Assembly: GCF_947495625.1 (NCBI RefSeq)
Contig: NZ_CANLZW010000014.1
Span: 48,338-112,337, forward strand
Reading direction: 5' to 3'
DNA: 64,000 bases
From: an uncultured Cocleimonas sp.
GTDB taxonomy: Bacteria > Pseudomonadota > Gammaproteobacteria > Thiotrichales > Thiotrichaceae
In this document: positions 45,882-53,601 of the stretch, piece by piece
Layout of the letters: every line of letters begins with the position of its first letter
Position numbering within the stretch: the first letter of the stretch is position 1
Position numbers and translations under genes: made by a program
The notes under the pieces: model-generated
The model's database searches: none
Told to the model about the DNA's origin: nothing
The model's input: the letters and a program-made list of their open reading frames with translations, nothing else

Positions 45882-47108
45882 ATGCGTATAAGTAAGTTGT
45901 GTCTTTATTCACCAATAGTTTTACTGTTGTTCATATCAATGTCACAAAGCTATGCTCAACCACATTCTCATGGTGGCCGTTCTCATACGCATGCTTTACC
46001 TACTCAAGGTATTGGCCATAGGCACGGTAATAGTGCTATTGGTGAATCAGCTAGTAATAGAGTTACTACTAGTGCACCAGCTAATTACATTGCTGATAAA
46101 AAAGGGTGCTTTCATTTTAATGAGAACCCAATGCCAAATGAATCACTTACATGGACAGGTAAGTGTATCAAAGGATATGCCGAAGGAGACGGAGACCAAA
46201 AATGGTTTTTAAACGGTAAGCCAAATGGTGGCGGCAATACTTCCTTAAAAAGAGGTAAGATGTTTTTTGGCGAACCTGAAATAGTTAACTCAAGTAATTT
46301 GAGACTGAGTAATTCAAACTTAGCAAATTTATGCGATGAACTAGCAGGTAACCCAAATGATCCACACAAAGTGGGGGAAGGAATATTATTTGATAAAATT
46401 AATGGCAGTAAGGCCGTTATGGCTTGTAAAAGCGCACTTGTGAAAGAACCTAGCAATGCACGTTATCTATTGAACCTTGGGCGCGCTTACAATAAATTAA
46501 AAGATTACGATAAATCTTACCGTTATACGAAGGATGCCGCTGATTTATTCTATCCTTATGCTTACCATGCACTTGGGCTTCACTATTTATATGGTGAAGG
46601 AGTTAGAAAGAGTGAAACTTCTGAAAGGAGGTATATTTTAAAAGCTACTGAGTACAAGGTAGCAATAGCGTTTGCGAGGATGGCCAGCATTTTAATCGAA
46701 GATTGTAATGGAGAATTTTCATTTTGTGGTCGTGAAGAGTTCAAAAAGGTTAAAAATTATCTAGATAAAGCGCGTTCACTTGGATATGTTTCAAATCAAA
46801 TAATCGGCGATTACTACTATTATCTAAGTGAGATGCCTTTACGTGGCCTTTTCCCTATAAAGTTGTCGTCTATGGCTGGCTCTAAGGTAAGAACCTATCG
46901 AAAATATCTTTTGAAAGCAAGTTCACATTACAAGTATTACCTTCTTAATGAAAACGAGTCAGATAAAAAAATTCAGAAAAGATACTCCAAGATTATTCAA
47001 ACACTTGGTTATATAAGTGAGGGAGATATAGTTCATGAAGAACAGTTTGAGCTGCAAGAACACAAATCAAAAGAACTTAGAGATAGTAAAGATATGATGC
47101 TAGAGTGA
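45882..47108 (+). CDS. Secreted His-motif protein with Sel1/TPR repeats
   Basis: The 408-residue protein has a signal peptide (about 1-25, SYA) and begins its mature part with the His module (28-49: HSHGGRSHTH, ALPTQG, IGHRHG). A MORN-like stretch follows (LTWTGKCIKGYAEGDGDQKW), then helical TPR/Sel1 repeats (YLLNLGRAYNKLKDYDKSYRY; YAYHALGLHYLYGEGVRKSE; AIAFARMASILIEDC). The promoter/leader, ribosome site (AGGAGAG) and signal peptide closely match those of the next gene, so the pair arose by duplication of the front end. Role unknown; protein-protein scaffolding with metal binding is plausible. Confidence 0.75.
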   Translation: MRISKLCLYSPIVLLLFISMSQSYAQPHSHGGRSHTHALPTQGIGHRHGNSAIGESASNRVTTSAPANYIADKKGCFHFNENPMPNESLTWTGKCIKGYAEGDGDQKWFLNGKPNGGGNTSLKRGKMFFGEPEIVNSSNLRLSNSNLANLCDELAGNPNDPHKVGEGILFDKINGSKAVMACKSALVKEPSNARYLLNLGRAYNKLKDYDKSYRYTKDAADLFYPYAYHALGLHYLYGEGVRKSETSERRYILKATEYKVAIAFARMASILIEDCNGEFSFCGREEFKKVKNYLDKARSLGYVSNQIIGDYYYYLSEMPLRGLFPIKLSSMAGSKVRTYRKYLLKASSHYKYYLLNENESDKKIQKRYSKIIQTLGYISEGDIVHEEQFELQEHKSKELRDSKDMMLE

Positions 47109-47278
47109 AAGAATATTTAAAACGAGTCAAAGAGTAATTAGGATATATTGAAAGAACAATAGAGTTAAAGAAAAAATAAAGCAAATTATATAGAACATCA
47201 AAAATAATAGCTGCGTGCTAAAGGTTGGTTTCAGTTTATCCGTTATTTAAATAAGGTAAACAATCAAGGAGAGAAAAA

Positions 47279-48487
47279 ATGCGTATAAGAAAATTGTGTC
47301 TGTATTTATCATCTATCGTGTTTTTAATTACAATTTCATTTCAAGCACTAGCTGGCTTATACCGTTGGGTCGATGATAATGGGAAGGTACATTTTTCGGA
47401 CAAAATACCAGCATCAGCAATTTTATTAAAGAAAGGACTTAATAAACAACTTAATAAACAACTTAATAAACAACTTAATAAACAAACAGGTGATACCCAT
47501 CATTCTCATTCTGGACGATCTCATTCACACCCTTTACCTGTTCAAGGTGTGCAACACCAACATAACGGTGGTGCTGTAGGGAGTTCGAGTAGTAGTCAAA
47601 CATCAGGAGAATTGAGACAGCGAAATGATACAAATGATTATCTGAATAATTTTTTATCAATACATAATAATTACTGTAGAAAAGAGTTTGATAATAAAGA
47701 AGCGCTAAATGAATTCTTAAAAAATTCACCCGAATTATCACTAGCAAAAGACTTTAAAGGGGTTTATGAATTTAAGAAACATGAAATAAGTTATGCTGTA
47801 TCCCCTGTAGATGATGGCTGTACTATTGATGTAATGATTCACACACCCAATGACATCGAACTGTTCAGTTTTGAAGAAATAAATAAAGCATTGATTGATC
47901 TAGGTTATGTTGAAACTGGTGAGCCAGTACCACGTAAAGATGCTGCTATTGATGATTCTGAACTGACCATTATAGAAAAGAAATATGTTTCTCCTAAAGG
48001 TGAAATCACAGTTCTAGATTTTCCACTCGAAAAGAAAGACAAATATTATATGACTCTTTTTACTGAAAAATTTTCAAGTGAAACTAACAATATAAGCACA
48101 CAAGTAAATTTAGAATCGAAACAGAAGAAATTAGATTATATAAAGACACTAGAAACATCAGAAAGAGACGATACCTTGCTATCAACTTATGAAAACGAAG
48201 ATGAGCTGGTCAGTTTTTTCGAAAGTAAAATAAAGGAGCTTAAAGGCAATAAAAAAATACTTAATAAACAAGTGACAGTACTTAAAACGAAAATTTTAAG
48301 CTTAGAAAGTAAGTCTAAAAGTATTACAGATGAGGCACCCTATATGAAAAATTCTAAGAAAATTTTTAATATAAACAAGACTATAAAACAATATATAGAG
48401 GCGATAGGGGATACTGATAAAAAAATTATTGATATTAATTATGATTATAAAAAAGACTTAGCAAGATATAAAATATTAACCGAATAA
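47279..48487 (+). CDS. Secreted DUF4124 protein with LNKQ repeat and His motif
   Basis: The 402-residue protein has a signal peptide (about 1-25), a DUF4124 domain (GLYRWVDDNGKVHFSDKIP, 26-45), four copies of LNKQ (54-69), and the His module (75-95: HSHSGRSHSH, PLPVQG, VQHQHN). A globular middle follows, then a long coiled-coil C-terminal region (about 270-402, EDELVSFFESKIKELKGNKKIL). Its leader and N-terminus match those of the preceding gene. DUF4124 is a short envelope domain of unknown role. A MITE-like element with terminator follows. Confidence 0.78.
   Translation: MRIRKLCLYLSSIVFLITISFQALAGLYRWVDDNGKVHFSDKIPASAILLKKGLNKQLNKQLNKQLNKQTGDTHHSHSGRSHSHPLPVQGVQHQHNGGAVGSSSSSQTSGELRQRNDTNDYLNNFLSIHNNYCRKEFDNKEALNEFLKNSPELSLAKDFKGVYEFKKHEISYAVSPVDDGCTIDVMIHTPNDIELFSFEEINKALIDLGYVETGEPVPRKDAAIDDSELTIIEKKYVSPKGEITVLDFPLEKKDKYYMTLFTEKFSSETNNISTQVNLESKQKKLDYIKTLETSERDDTLLSTYENEDELVSFFESKIKELKGNKKILNKQVTVLKTKILSLESKSKSITDEAPYMKNSKKIFNINKTIKQYIEAIGDTDKKIIDINYDYKKDLARYKILTE
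47438..47485 (+). repeat. 12-bp in-frame tandem repeat, four copies
   Basis: CTTAATAAACAA is repeated four times (47438, 47450, 47462, 47474) and encodes LNKQ units. Copies are identical, so the array may vary in length between strains without a frame shift. Confidence 0.9.
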
Positions 48488-48527
48488 ATTAAGACTTTGA
48501 TCATAGATTATAAAAAACTCGGTATCT

Positions 48528-48565
48528 TTGGATGAAGTTAGGAATCCTAACAACTCTCAAACCTA
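48528..48565. repeat. Dispersed 38-bp repeat, copy 1
   Basis: GAAGTTAGGAATCC...CAACTCTCAAACC matches 61550-61587 (GAAGTTAGGAAGTCC...CAAGTCTCAAATCC) by eye at roughly 80 percent. It lies just left of MITE-like element B. Confidence 0.5.
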
Positions 48566-48576
48566 TTAAATAAATA

Positions 48577-48696
48577 GGACATTCAATCTTTCGTAAAAAA
48601 GCCTCATCCCAGAATGAGGCTTTTTTATACCTGAGATTCTTATGCTCATTTTTGCTAAACAAAAAAAGAACAACAGCTAAAAAGTTGGGGTGTGTC
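48577..48696 (+). repeat. MITE-like element B (120 bp) with embedded terminator
   Basis: Left end GGACATTCAATCTTTCG, terminator hairpin 48595-48627, TATGCTCATTTTT, and right end AAAAAGTTGGGGTGTGTC. Order, spacing and length agree with element A at 43215. Confidence 0.7.
48595..48627. terminator. Terminator inside MITE-like element B
   Basis: GCCTCAT and ATGAGGC pair around CCCAGA, with A-run and T-run flanks; it would end transcription of the DUF4124 gene. Confidence 0.85.
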
Positions 48697-48716
48697 TTAT
48701 TTATTTATATTAAATG

Positions 48717-49100
48717 CTAAAACGGACACTCATCATCAAACGGAGGTGCGCCATTATCAGCCCAGCTTTCTGGTGGTGCTTCCTGGTTATCAGCTCCTGA
48801 AACAGCGGAAACTTTCCAGGCCTGTAAACTGGTAAAGCACTTCTCTGGTTTATCGCCGCTTGACCATAATCGCCCTGACAAATTAAACGTTACCTGTATC
48901 TCATCGCCAATGTTGTGTTTGTCCATAAGCTCACACTTATCTTTGATCAACTCTAGCGCCACATAGTTTGGGTATTGGCTGTTTTCATCTGGTCCAGTTA
49001 GCTGGATAACGAATTCGCGTTTAGTAAAGCCATTGTTCCCATATTCAGTCGTTTGACCAATAGAGTGAACAGTACCTTGAGCTTCATAGGATTTAGACAT
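48717..49100 (-). CDS. DUF3127 protein with SSB-like acidic tail
   Basis: The 127-residue protein is beta-rich (YEAQGTVHSIGQTTEYG, FTKREFVIQLTGPDE, YVALELIKDKCELMD, DEIQVTFNLSGRLW), fitting the OB-like DUF3127 family. A flexible Pro-rich linker leads to the C-terminus PPFDDECPF, which resembles the acidic DDDIPF tail by which SSB recruits repair proteins. It may bind single-stranded DNA or act in repair; this is inference from the tail and family fold. It is a single-gene unit. Confidence 0.8.
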   Translation of the reverse strand: MSKSYEAQGTVHSIGQTTEYGNNGFTKREFVIQLTGPDENSQYPNYVALELIKDKCELMDKHNIGDEIQVTFNLSGRLWSSGDKPEKCFTSLQAWKVSAVSGADNQEAPPESWADNGAPPFDDECPF

Positions 49101-49165
49101 GCAGTAACCTTAATTCTTTGGTGGAAGTAATAGGTTGCGGATTATACGTGGAAATTTATTAAATA

Positions 49166-49237
49166 GGACACCCAAAATTATCTAGTTAATTAACTGACAT
49201 ATATTCTTAAAAAAGTGCCTTAAAGTAGGGGGGTGTC
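49166..49237 (+). repeat. MITE-like element, short form, with G-element copy 12
   Basis: Left end GGACACCCAAAATTA, then TTCTTAAAAAAGTGCCT and right core TAAAGTAGGGGGGTGTC (49221-49237). GGACACCC and GGGTGTC are inverted ends. The copy at 58131 has the same left half. Confidence 0.8.
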
Positions 49238-49450
49238 TTTTAAAATAGTTTAAACGATTCTTTCAAGGAATAACGGATCAGGATCAAGGTTGTTTGAGCG
49301 GATTCTTTGCAAAAGAAGTAGCGAGTTTTCTTGTATCCCCGTTATGACCCTCGATGAATCAAACTTGGCAATGGTTTAAAGGATAAAGCATTTTTGATTC
49401 GACTACGTCTCACCCTTCGGGCCAGCTAAAGCTGTTGTCTCGTTCCACTC
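49229..49450 (+). repeat. About 220-bp duplicated element, copy A
   Basis: This stretch is closely similar to 63731-63965, with long identical blocks such as GGATCAAGGTTGTTTGAGCG at near-identical context and TTGGCAATGGTTTAAAGGAT. ATAACGG near the left and CCGTTAT about 70 bases later are complementary in both copies, suggesting a conserved RNA or DNA fold. No reading frame is conserved. Confidence 0.75.
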
Positions 49451-49562
49451 GGCTGGTTACTTTCTTTTTGCTTTTCTGAAAAGAAAGTTACTCGGTGCTG
49501 TGAACAAATATCAGAGGAGGGTTTGCATTTCATAAAGCAGCGAAACAAACAATTACAAATTT

Positions 49563-49591
49563 AAAAAAGTGCTCATAAGTAGGGGGGTGAC
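49563..49591 (+). repeat. G-element copy 13
   Basis: A6-GTGCTCAT followed by AAGTAGGGGGGTGAC, just past the 3' end of the membrane gene at 49615. Confidence 0.85.
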
Positions 49592-49614
49592 ATTTAGACG
49601 ACAATTTAAAAACC

Positions 49615-50091
49615 CTATCGATACGCAATCAACCGTCCTAAAAATAATATTGTAAGCCATAGCATTAACGATATTAACGCTTGGGCTTTAACTTGAAATC
49701 CCCATTTATTGTCGCTTAATACGGTTTTCCATGTGTGTGAATTTCTTAATATAAGTGCGTTTGTTAAGGCGACAACAATTAGTGTCAGTTTAATTAAGAA
49801 TACCTCAGAGCCTAAATAATCGACTGGGCGGGCTATAAAAAGTAACAGTCCAAATAGTGCTGTCAGGATTAGCCCTGTTATGGCGAGTGTTTGAAATACG
49901 GTTGCGACCGATTGTAATTTGACTCTAGTCCACAAGCCTAATATGCGGCAGTCGATTGCCAGGGTTGAACCGACTAATAATATGATCCCTAATATATGTC
50001 CGGTATTGACTAGGGGATAGAGCCATAGCGAATTGCGTAATAGTTGTGCGAGTTCACTTTGCTGGATCAACTCGGCTGTTTCTAGTATCAA
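49615..50091 (-). CDS. Four-helix membrane protein, DUF6644-like
   Basis: The 158-residue protein has four predicted helices with LYPLVNTGHILGIILLVGSTLAIDCRILGLW, FQTLAITGLILTALFGLLLFI, VFLIKLTLIVVALTNALIL and LISLMLWLTILFLGRLIAYR. The conserved His in NTGHILG recalls DUF6644-like membrane proteins that accompany DUF6152. It is 11 bases downstream of the DUF6152-like gene. Electron-transfer or metal roles are possible but unproven. Confidence 0.7.
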   Translation of the reverse strand: MILETAELIQQSELAQLLRNSLWLYPLVNTGHILGIILLVGSTLAIDCRILGLWTRVKLQSVATVFQTLAITGLILTALFGLLLFIARPVDYLGSEVFLIKLTLIVVALTNALILRNSHTWKTVLSDNKWGFQVKAQALISLMLWLTILFLGRLIAYR

Positions 50092-50102
50092 TGCTTGTTG
50101 CG

Positions 50103-50462
50103 TTAGTTGCGTTCGGGATATAGAACATAGCGTTTGCCATCGATGATGATACGTTCTGCTTTTACTCGTAATTCTTTCGGGTCGGCAGAGCGTTGTCCGT
50201 CAATGGTTATTTCGGTGCCTTTTGACATCATTTCGTCTGTAAGACCTGCGCGTTGATTTCGCCAAGGCTGACCGACTTCAGCTGTCCATTTTTGACCTTC
50301 GACATCTAATATGAGGACTCCATGCGGGTTGCCGAGTGTAGCAGATTCGATTACGCCTATGACTTCAACATTGGTGTCTGATGTCCAGCGCCAACCATGA
50401 TGTGCCAATGCAGTTGTGAAGCTGAGTAGAAATATCGAGAGTGTTAGTAACCATCTGTTCAT
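50103..50462 (-). CDS. DUF6152-like periplasmic protein
   Basis: The 119-residue protein has a signal peptide (1-20, ALA^HHGWRW) and family hallmarks HHGWRW, GVIESATLGNPHGVLILDVEGQ, VGQPWRNQRAGL and the C-terminal IIDGKRYVLYPERN. It is small and beta-rich. The N-terminal HH motif at the mature end could bind copper or another metal; this is inference. It is the first gene of a two-gene unit. Confidence 0.8.
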   Translation of the reverse strand: MNRWLLTLSIFLLSFTTALAHHGWRWTSDTNVEVIGVIESATLGNPHGVLILDVEGQKWTAEVGQPWRNQRAGLTDEMMSKGTEITIDGQRSADPKELRVKAERIIIDGKRYVLYPERN

Positions 50463-50526
50463 AATAATGCTACCTCATTGTTCATTTTCGAATAGGTAAG
50501 GAATCACTGAATAAAGCTGTGTAATT

Positions 50527-50565
50527 ACTAGCGTGTAAAACTAGCGTGTAAAACTAGCGTATAAA
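50527..50565. repeat. 13-bp tandem repeat, three copies
   Basis: ACTAGCGTGTAAA at 50527 and 50540 are identical; the third at 50553 differs by one base (GTATAAA). Confidence 0.85.
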
Positions 50566-50719
50566 GAAGTTTCTCTGTTTTTATTATAGCAGTTGATTTT
50601 TAAGTATGGATTTATTCAATTGTTGTAAGTTTATTAAATTACTTCTGCCAATAGCGATATATAGGTAATTGAATTTTCGTATAGCAAATTCTTAATTTAA
50701 ATTCGAGCCATAATGGTTA

Positions 50720-50750
50720 TGTCGTGTGGAAGTGTTTTTATACGACCTAC
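50720..50750 (-). repeat. REP-like hairpin, copy 3
   Basis: The minus strand reads GTAGGTCGTATAAAA...CACACGACA, with a GTCGTAT/ACACGAC stem (one G-U pair) and a 5' GTAG. It matches the REP at 63659-63689 and continues into the same flank and G-element. Confidence 0.65.
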
Positions 50751-50776
50751 GATATGATTAGCGTTAAGAAATCTGG

Positions 50777-50804
50777 TAAATATGCCTAAAAGTAGGGGGG
50801 TGTC
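50777..50804 (+). repeat. G-element copy 14
   Basis: GTAAATATGCCT followed by AAAAGTAGGGGGGTGTC. The whole segment 50710-50804 is similar to 63649-63741. Confidence 0.85.
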
Positions 50805-50940
50805 ATTTAAATATTACTCTGCCCTAGTTATTCGCTACCGACACGAGAGTTAGCTTACTGCTATAGTTTGAGTGAGCTGATGACGCTGAGGTTCGTGATA
50901 TTGCAAAACCGGTGTTATTCTGAAAAGTAGGAGAAAGTTT

Positions 50941-51888
50941 ATTAAAGGCGAAGAATTCAATAGAGCTATAACCATACGCCATTTGCGTGTTATTGCCGCT
51001 TTGGCTGACTTGAAATTGGTTGCGCGAGTCTCAGAAATGCTAAATGTATCGCAACCTGCTGTATCCAAGCAAATAGCCGAACTTGAACGTATTGTCGGGG
51101 TTCCTGTGATAACGCGCGATCGTAACCGGCTTTATCTGACTGACATCGGCGCACGTTTGGCAGAACACGCGAAAAAGGTTTTAAATCAACTAGACCGGGC
51201 TGCTTTTGATGTGGATGCTATGGCCAGTGGCGTTTCGGGATCTGTGTCACTTGGTGTGGTTAGTTCAGTGGCTCCGATTTTGTTGCCTAGCACGATTGCC
51301 CTGTTCAAGAAAAACACCCCCTATGCTGCGGTCTCTGTCACTCAGGGGCATTTTGTTGGACTCTACCCAGAGCTTGAAAGTGGTGCGCTTGATTTACTGA
51401 TTGCCCGCATCTGGCAACCTCAGGAAATGCCCGGAATTGTACAAAAAAAACTTTATTCTGAACCTTTGGTTGTGGTGGTGGGAAGGAAAAACCCACTTGC
51501 CCGTAGGAATGAGTTAGCCTGGTCAGATGTTGTGAAATTTCCATGGATTTTACCACCAGCGAATTCCGTCGCGCGTCGTGCGGTAGATTCCTTGTTTGCC
51601 GAAAACAGTCTGACTCCTCCCTGCAATACCATAGCATCATTGTCGCTGACCTTGAATCTGGAAATGATGAATGTCATGCCTGCTGTGGGACTGTTGCCGC
51701 AAAGTCTTGCACAAGTCTATGCTAGTCGGGGTGAGATTGTTTCGTTGCCGCTTGATACGCATGGATTTTTGTCGGAAACCCGTTGTTTCTGGAGAGAGAG
51801 ACAAACAACAACTAATAGCGCTTTGTCGTTTTTTTTAAAGTGTTTGGAACAGGCAACGGAGGAAATAAAAACCATTCCATTTGGTTAA
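50941..51888 (+). CDS. LysR-type regulator of the amidase/TRAP cassette, apparent AUU start
   Basis: A TTG at 50983 would cut into the first HTH residues and has no ribosome site. The frame is open further up, and ATT at 50941 lies seven bases after a perfect AGGAG (50929-50933), giving KGEEFNRAITIRHLRVIAALADL before the HTH. I propose a 315-residue protein from AUU. The HTH (LVARVSEMLNVSQPAVSKQIAELERIVG) and effector domain (SGSVSLGVVSSVAPILLPSTI) are typical. It precedes the amidase, TRAP and oxidase genes on the same strand and probably controls them. Confidence 0.85.
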   Translation: MKGEEFNRAITIRHLRVIAALADLKLVARVSEMLNVSQPAVSKQIAELERIVGVPVITRDRNRLYLTDIGARLAEHAKKVLNQLDRAAFDVDAMASGVSGSVSLGVVSSVAPILLPSTIALFKKNTPYAAVSVTQGHFVGLYPELESGALDLLIARIWQPQEMPGIVQKKLYSEPLVVVVGRKNPLARRNELAWSDVVKFPWILPPANSVARRAVDSLFAENSLTPPCNTIASLSLTLNLEMMNVMPAVGLLPQSLAQVYASRGEIVSLPLDTHGFLSETRCFWRERQTTTNSALSFFLKCLEQATEEIKTIPFG

Positions 51889-52059
51889 TGTTTTAGTACG
51901 TATATTCATTATCAATGCACATATTTTTCATCTAATATAACTAAAAGTATTGTTTGGGAGGCGATAAGTGTTATTTTTAATTAAGAATAAGATCGTGTGG
52001 GTAACTAAAAACACAACTGCATTCATGCATAGGTTTTATAACGTCAACCAGGCTCGTCA

Positions 52060-53589
52060 ATGATTAAGTCGCCGCTTCTTACGCTATCTGCAACTGACGT
52101 GCTTAAGGCATTTAAAGAGCGTTCATTGACCCCTAGTGACTATCTGGCTAGTTGTCTTGCGCATATCTCACAGACTAATCCCTCTATAAACGCCCTGACA
52201 GTCATTGATGCTGAACGTGCCGTTCCCCTTGCTGCACAGGCAAGCCGCCGCTGGCAAGCTGGGACTCCGGCTGGAGCGCTCGATGGATTGCCTATTGGTG
52301 TGAAAGATATTCAGGATACCCATGATCTACTGACCACTCACGGTAGTGTTATAGCTCGCGCCCGAGTTCCAGATCAGGATTTGCCACTCGTTGCGCGGTT
52401 GCGTGCAGCTGGCGCAATTATATTGGCAAAAACCAATGTGCCCGAACTGGGTGCTGGTGGCAACAGTCGCAATCCGGTTTGGGGTGCGACTGGTAATCCG
52501 TTTAATCCCAATCTAATCGCGGGAGGATCGTCAGGTGGTTCGGCGGCTGCGCTGGCTGCTAATCTATTGCCATTGTGTACCGGCTCTGACACAGGTGGAT
52601 CATTGCGTCTTCCTGCTGCTTTATGTGGCGTTGTTGGTTATCGACCTTCTGTTGATGTTATTGCTCATCCGACTCGACCATTGGGCTGGTCCGGCATTTC
52701 GGTATTAGGTCCTATGGCTAGAACGATGGATGATCTGTTGCTGATGTTGAGGGTCTGCCAGGGACATGACCTTAATGATCCCTTGTCTAGCCCTGCTAAT
52801 CCTGAGCGGTTTAACAATTTACCTTTGACCAAACTAAGTGATCTTCGGGTTGGTGTAAGCGAGAGCTTTGGAGGTGCACCGGTAGACGCTGAGATACGCA
52901 GAACTTTCCACTCACGGGTGGATTTGTTAAAACCTCACGTCAAATCATGTTTACCTGCTGACCTAAACCTGGGGCAAATGGATCGTACTTTTGACATCTT
53001 ACGTGCAGAGAGTTTTGTCGCAGGTTTTGGCAAAGCCGTTGAGAAAAACCCAGATAACTTCGGGACGCATATTATTAGTAACGTTGAGATGGGAAAGCAA
53101 ATGACGTTGAGCGATAGAGCCTGGGCACATAGCGAACAAACACGAATTCTACGTAAATTTAATCTACTGATGCAAGATTTCGATGTGATTCTGTTACCCA
53201 CTTCACCGGTGTCGCCTTTTCCTTGGACGCAATCACATCCTACAGAAATAGATGGGCAAGCGATGGATAATTATTACCGTTGGTTGGCGTTAGCCTATCG
53301 AGGATCACTAATGGGTGGGCCATCTATTACTGTGCCCAGTGGATGTGATGCACATGGAATGCCGTTCGGTTTGCAAATGCTTGGCGCCTTACGTGGTGAT
53401 GAGCAATTATTGTCAGCTGCTTGTGCTGTCGAGGCTTTCTTTAATCAGATGCCAGAGACAGCCAGACCGACGCCCGATTTAGATAATATTGCCGTATCAA
53501 ACCCAGACTTGCGTTCTATTGTAACGCATCCTCCGATTATTAATGGTGTTTCGCATTCGACCTCGTCGCCAATGCAAACTGTTGTGTAA
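52060..53589 (+). CDS. Amidase signature family amidohydrolase
   Basis: The 509-residue enzyme carries the Ser-cisSer-Lys catalytic set: Lys in GLPIGVKDI, cis-Ser in GGSSGGSAAALAA, and nucleophile Ser in GSDTGGSLRLPA. The family hydrolyses carboxamides to acids and ammonia in the cytoplasm. Start at ATG 52060; no strong ribosome site. It stands 12 bases before the TRAP large permease, so the transported compound is likely an amide or gives an amide. Substrate is unknown. Confidence 0.92.
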   Translation: MIKSPLLTLSATDVLKAFKERSLTPSDYLASCLAHISQTNPSINALTVIDAERAVPLAAQASRRWQAGTPAGALDGLPIGVKDIQDTHDLLTTHGSVIARARVPDQDLPLVARLRAAGAIILAKTNVPELGAGGNSRNPVWGATGNPFNPNLIAGGSSGGSAAALAANLLPLCTGSDTGGSLRLPAALCGVVGYRPSVDVIAHPTRPLGWSGISVLGPMARTMDDLLLMLRVCQGHDLNDPLSSPANPERFNNLPLTKLSDLRVGVSESFGGAPVDAEIRRTFHSRVDLLKPHVKSCLPADLNLGQMDRTFDILRAESFVAGFGKAVEKNPDNFGTHIISNVEMGKQMTLSDRAWAHSEQTRILRKFNLLMQDFDVILLPTSPVSPFPWTQSHPTEIDGQAMDNYYRWLALAYRGSLMGGPSITVPSGCDAHGMPFGLQMLGALRGDEQLLSAACAVEAFFNQMPETARPTPDLDNIAVSNPDLRSIVTHPPIINGVSHSTSSPMQTVV

Positions 53590-53601
53590 CAGGAAAAAAA
53601 T

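Larger units (their letters stand above)
49101..49614. other. Repeat-filled intergenic region
   Basis: The 514-base gap contains a 72-bp MITE-like element (49166-49237), a longer duplicated element (49229-49450) and a further G-element (49563-49591). No protein gene is evident. Confidence 0.6.
50463..50940. other. Intergenic region with tandem and dispersed repeats
   Basis: About 480 bases between divergent genes hold a 13-bp triple repeat (50527-50565), a REP-like hairpin (50720-50750) and a G-element (50777-50804), followed by the ribosome site of the LysR gene. Confidence 0.6.

Noticed and set aside
49229..49450. tRNA or rRNA fragment in the duplicated element
   Set aside because: No cloverleaf or conserved T-loop was found by eye.
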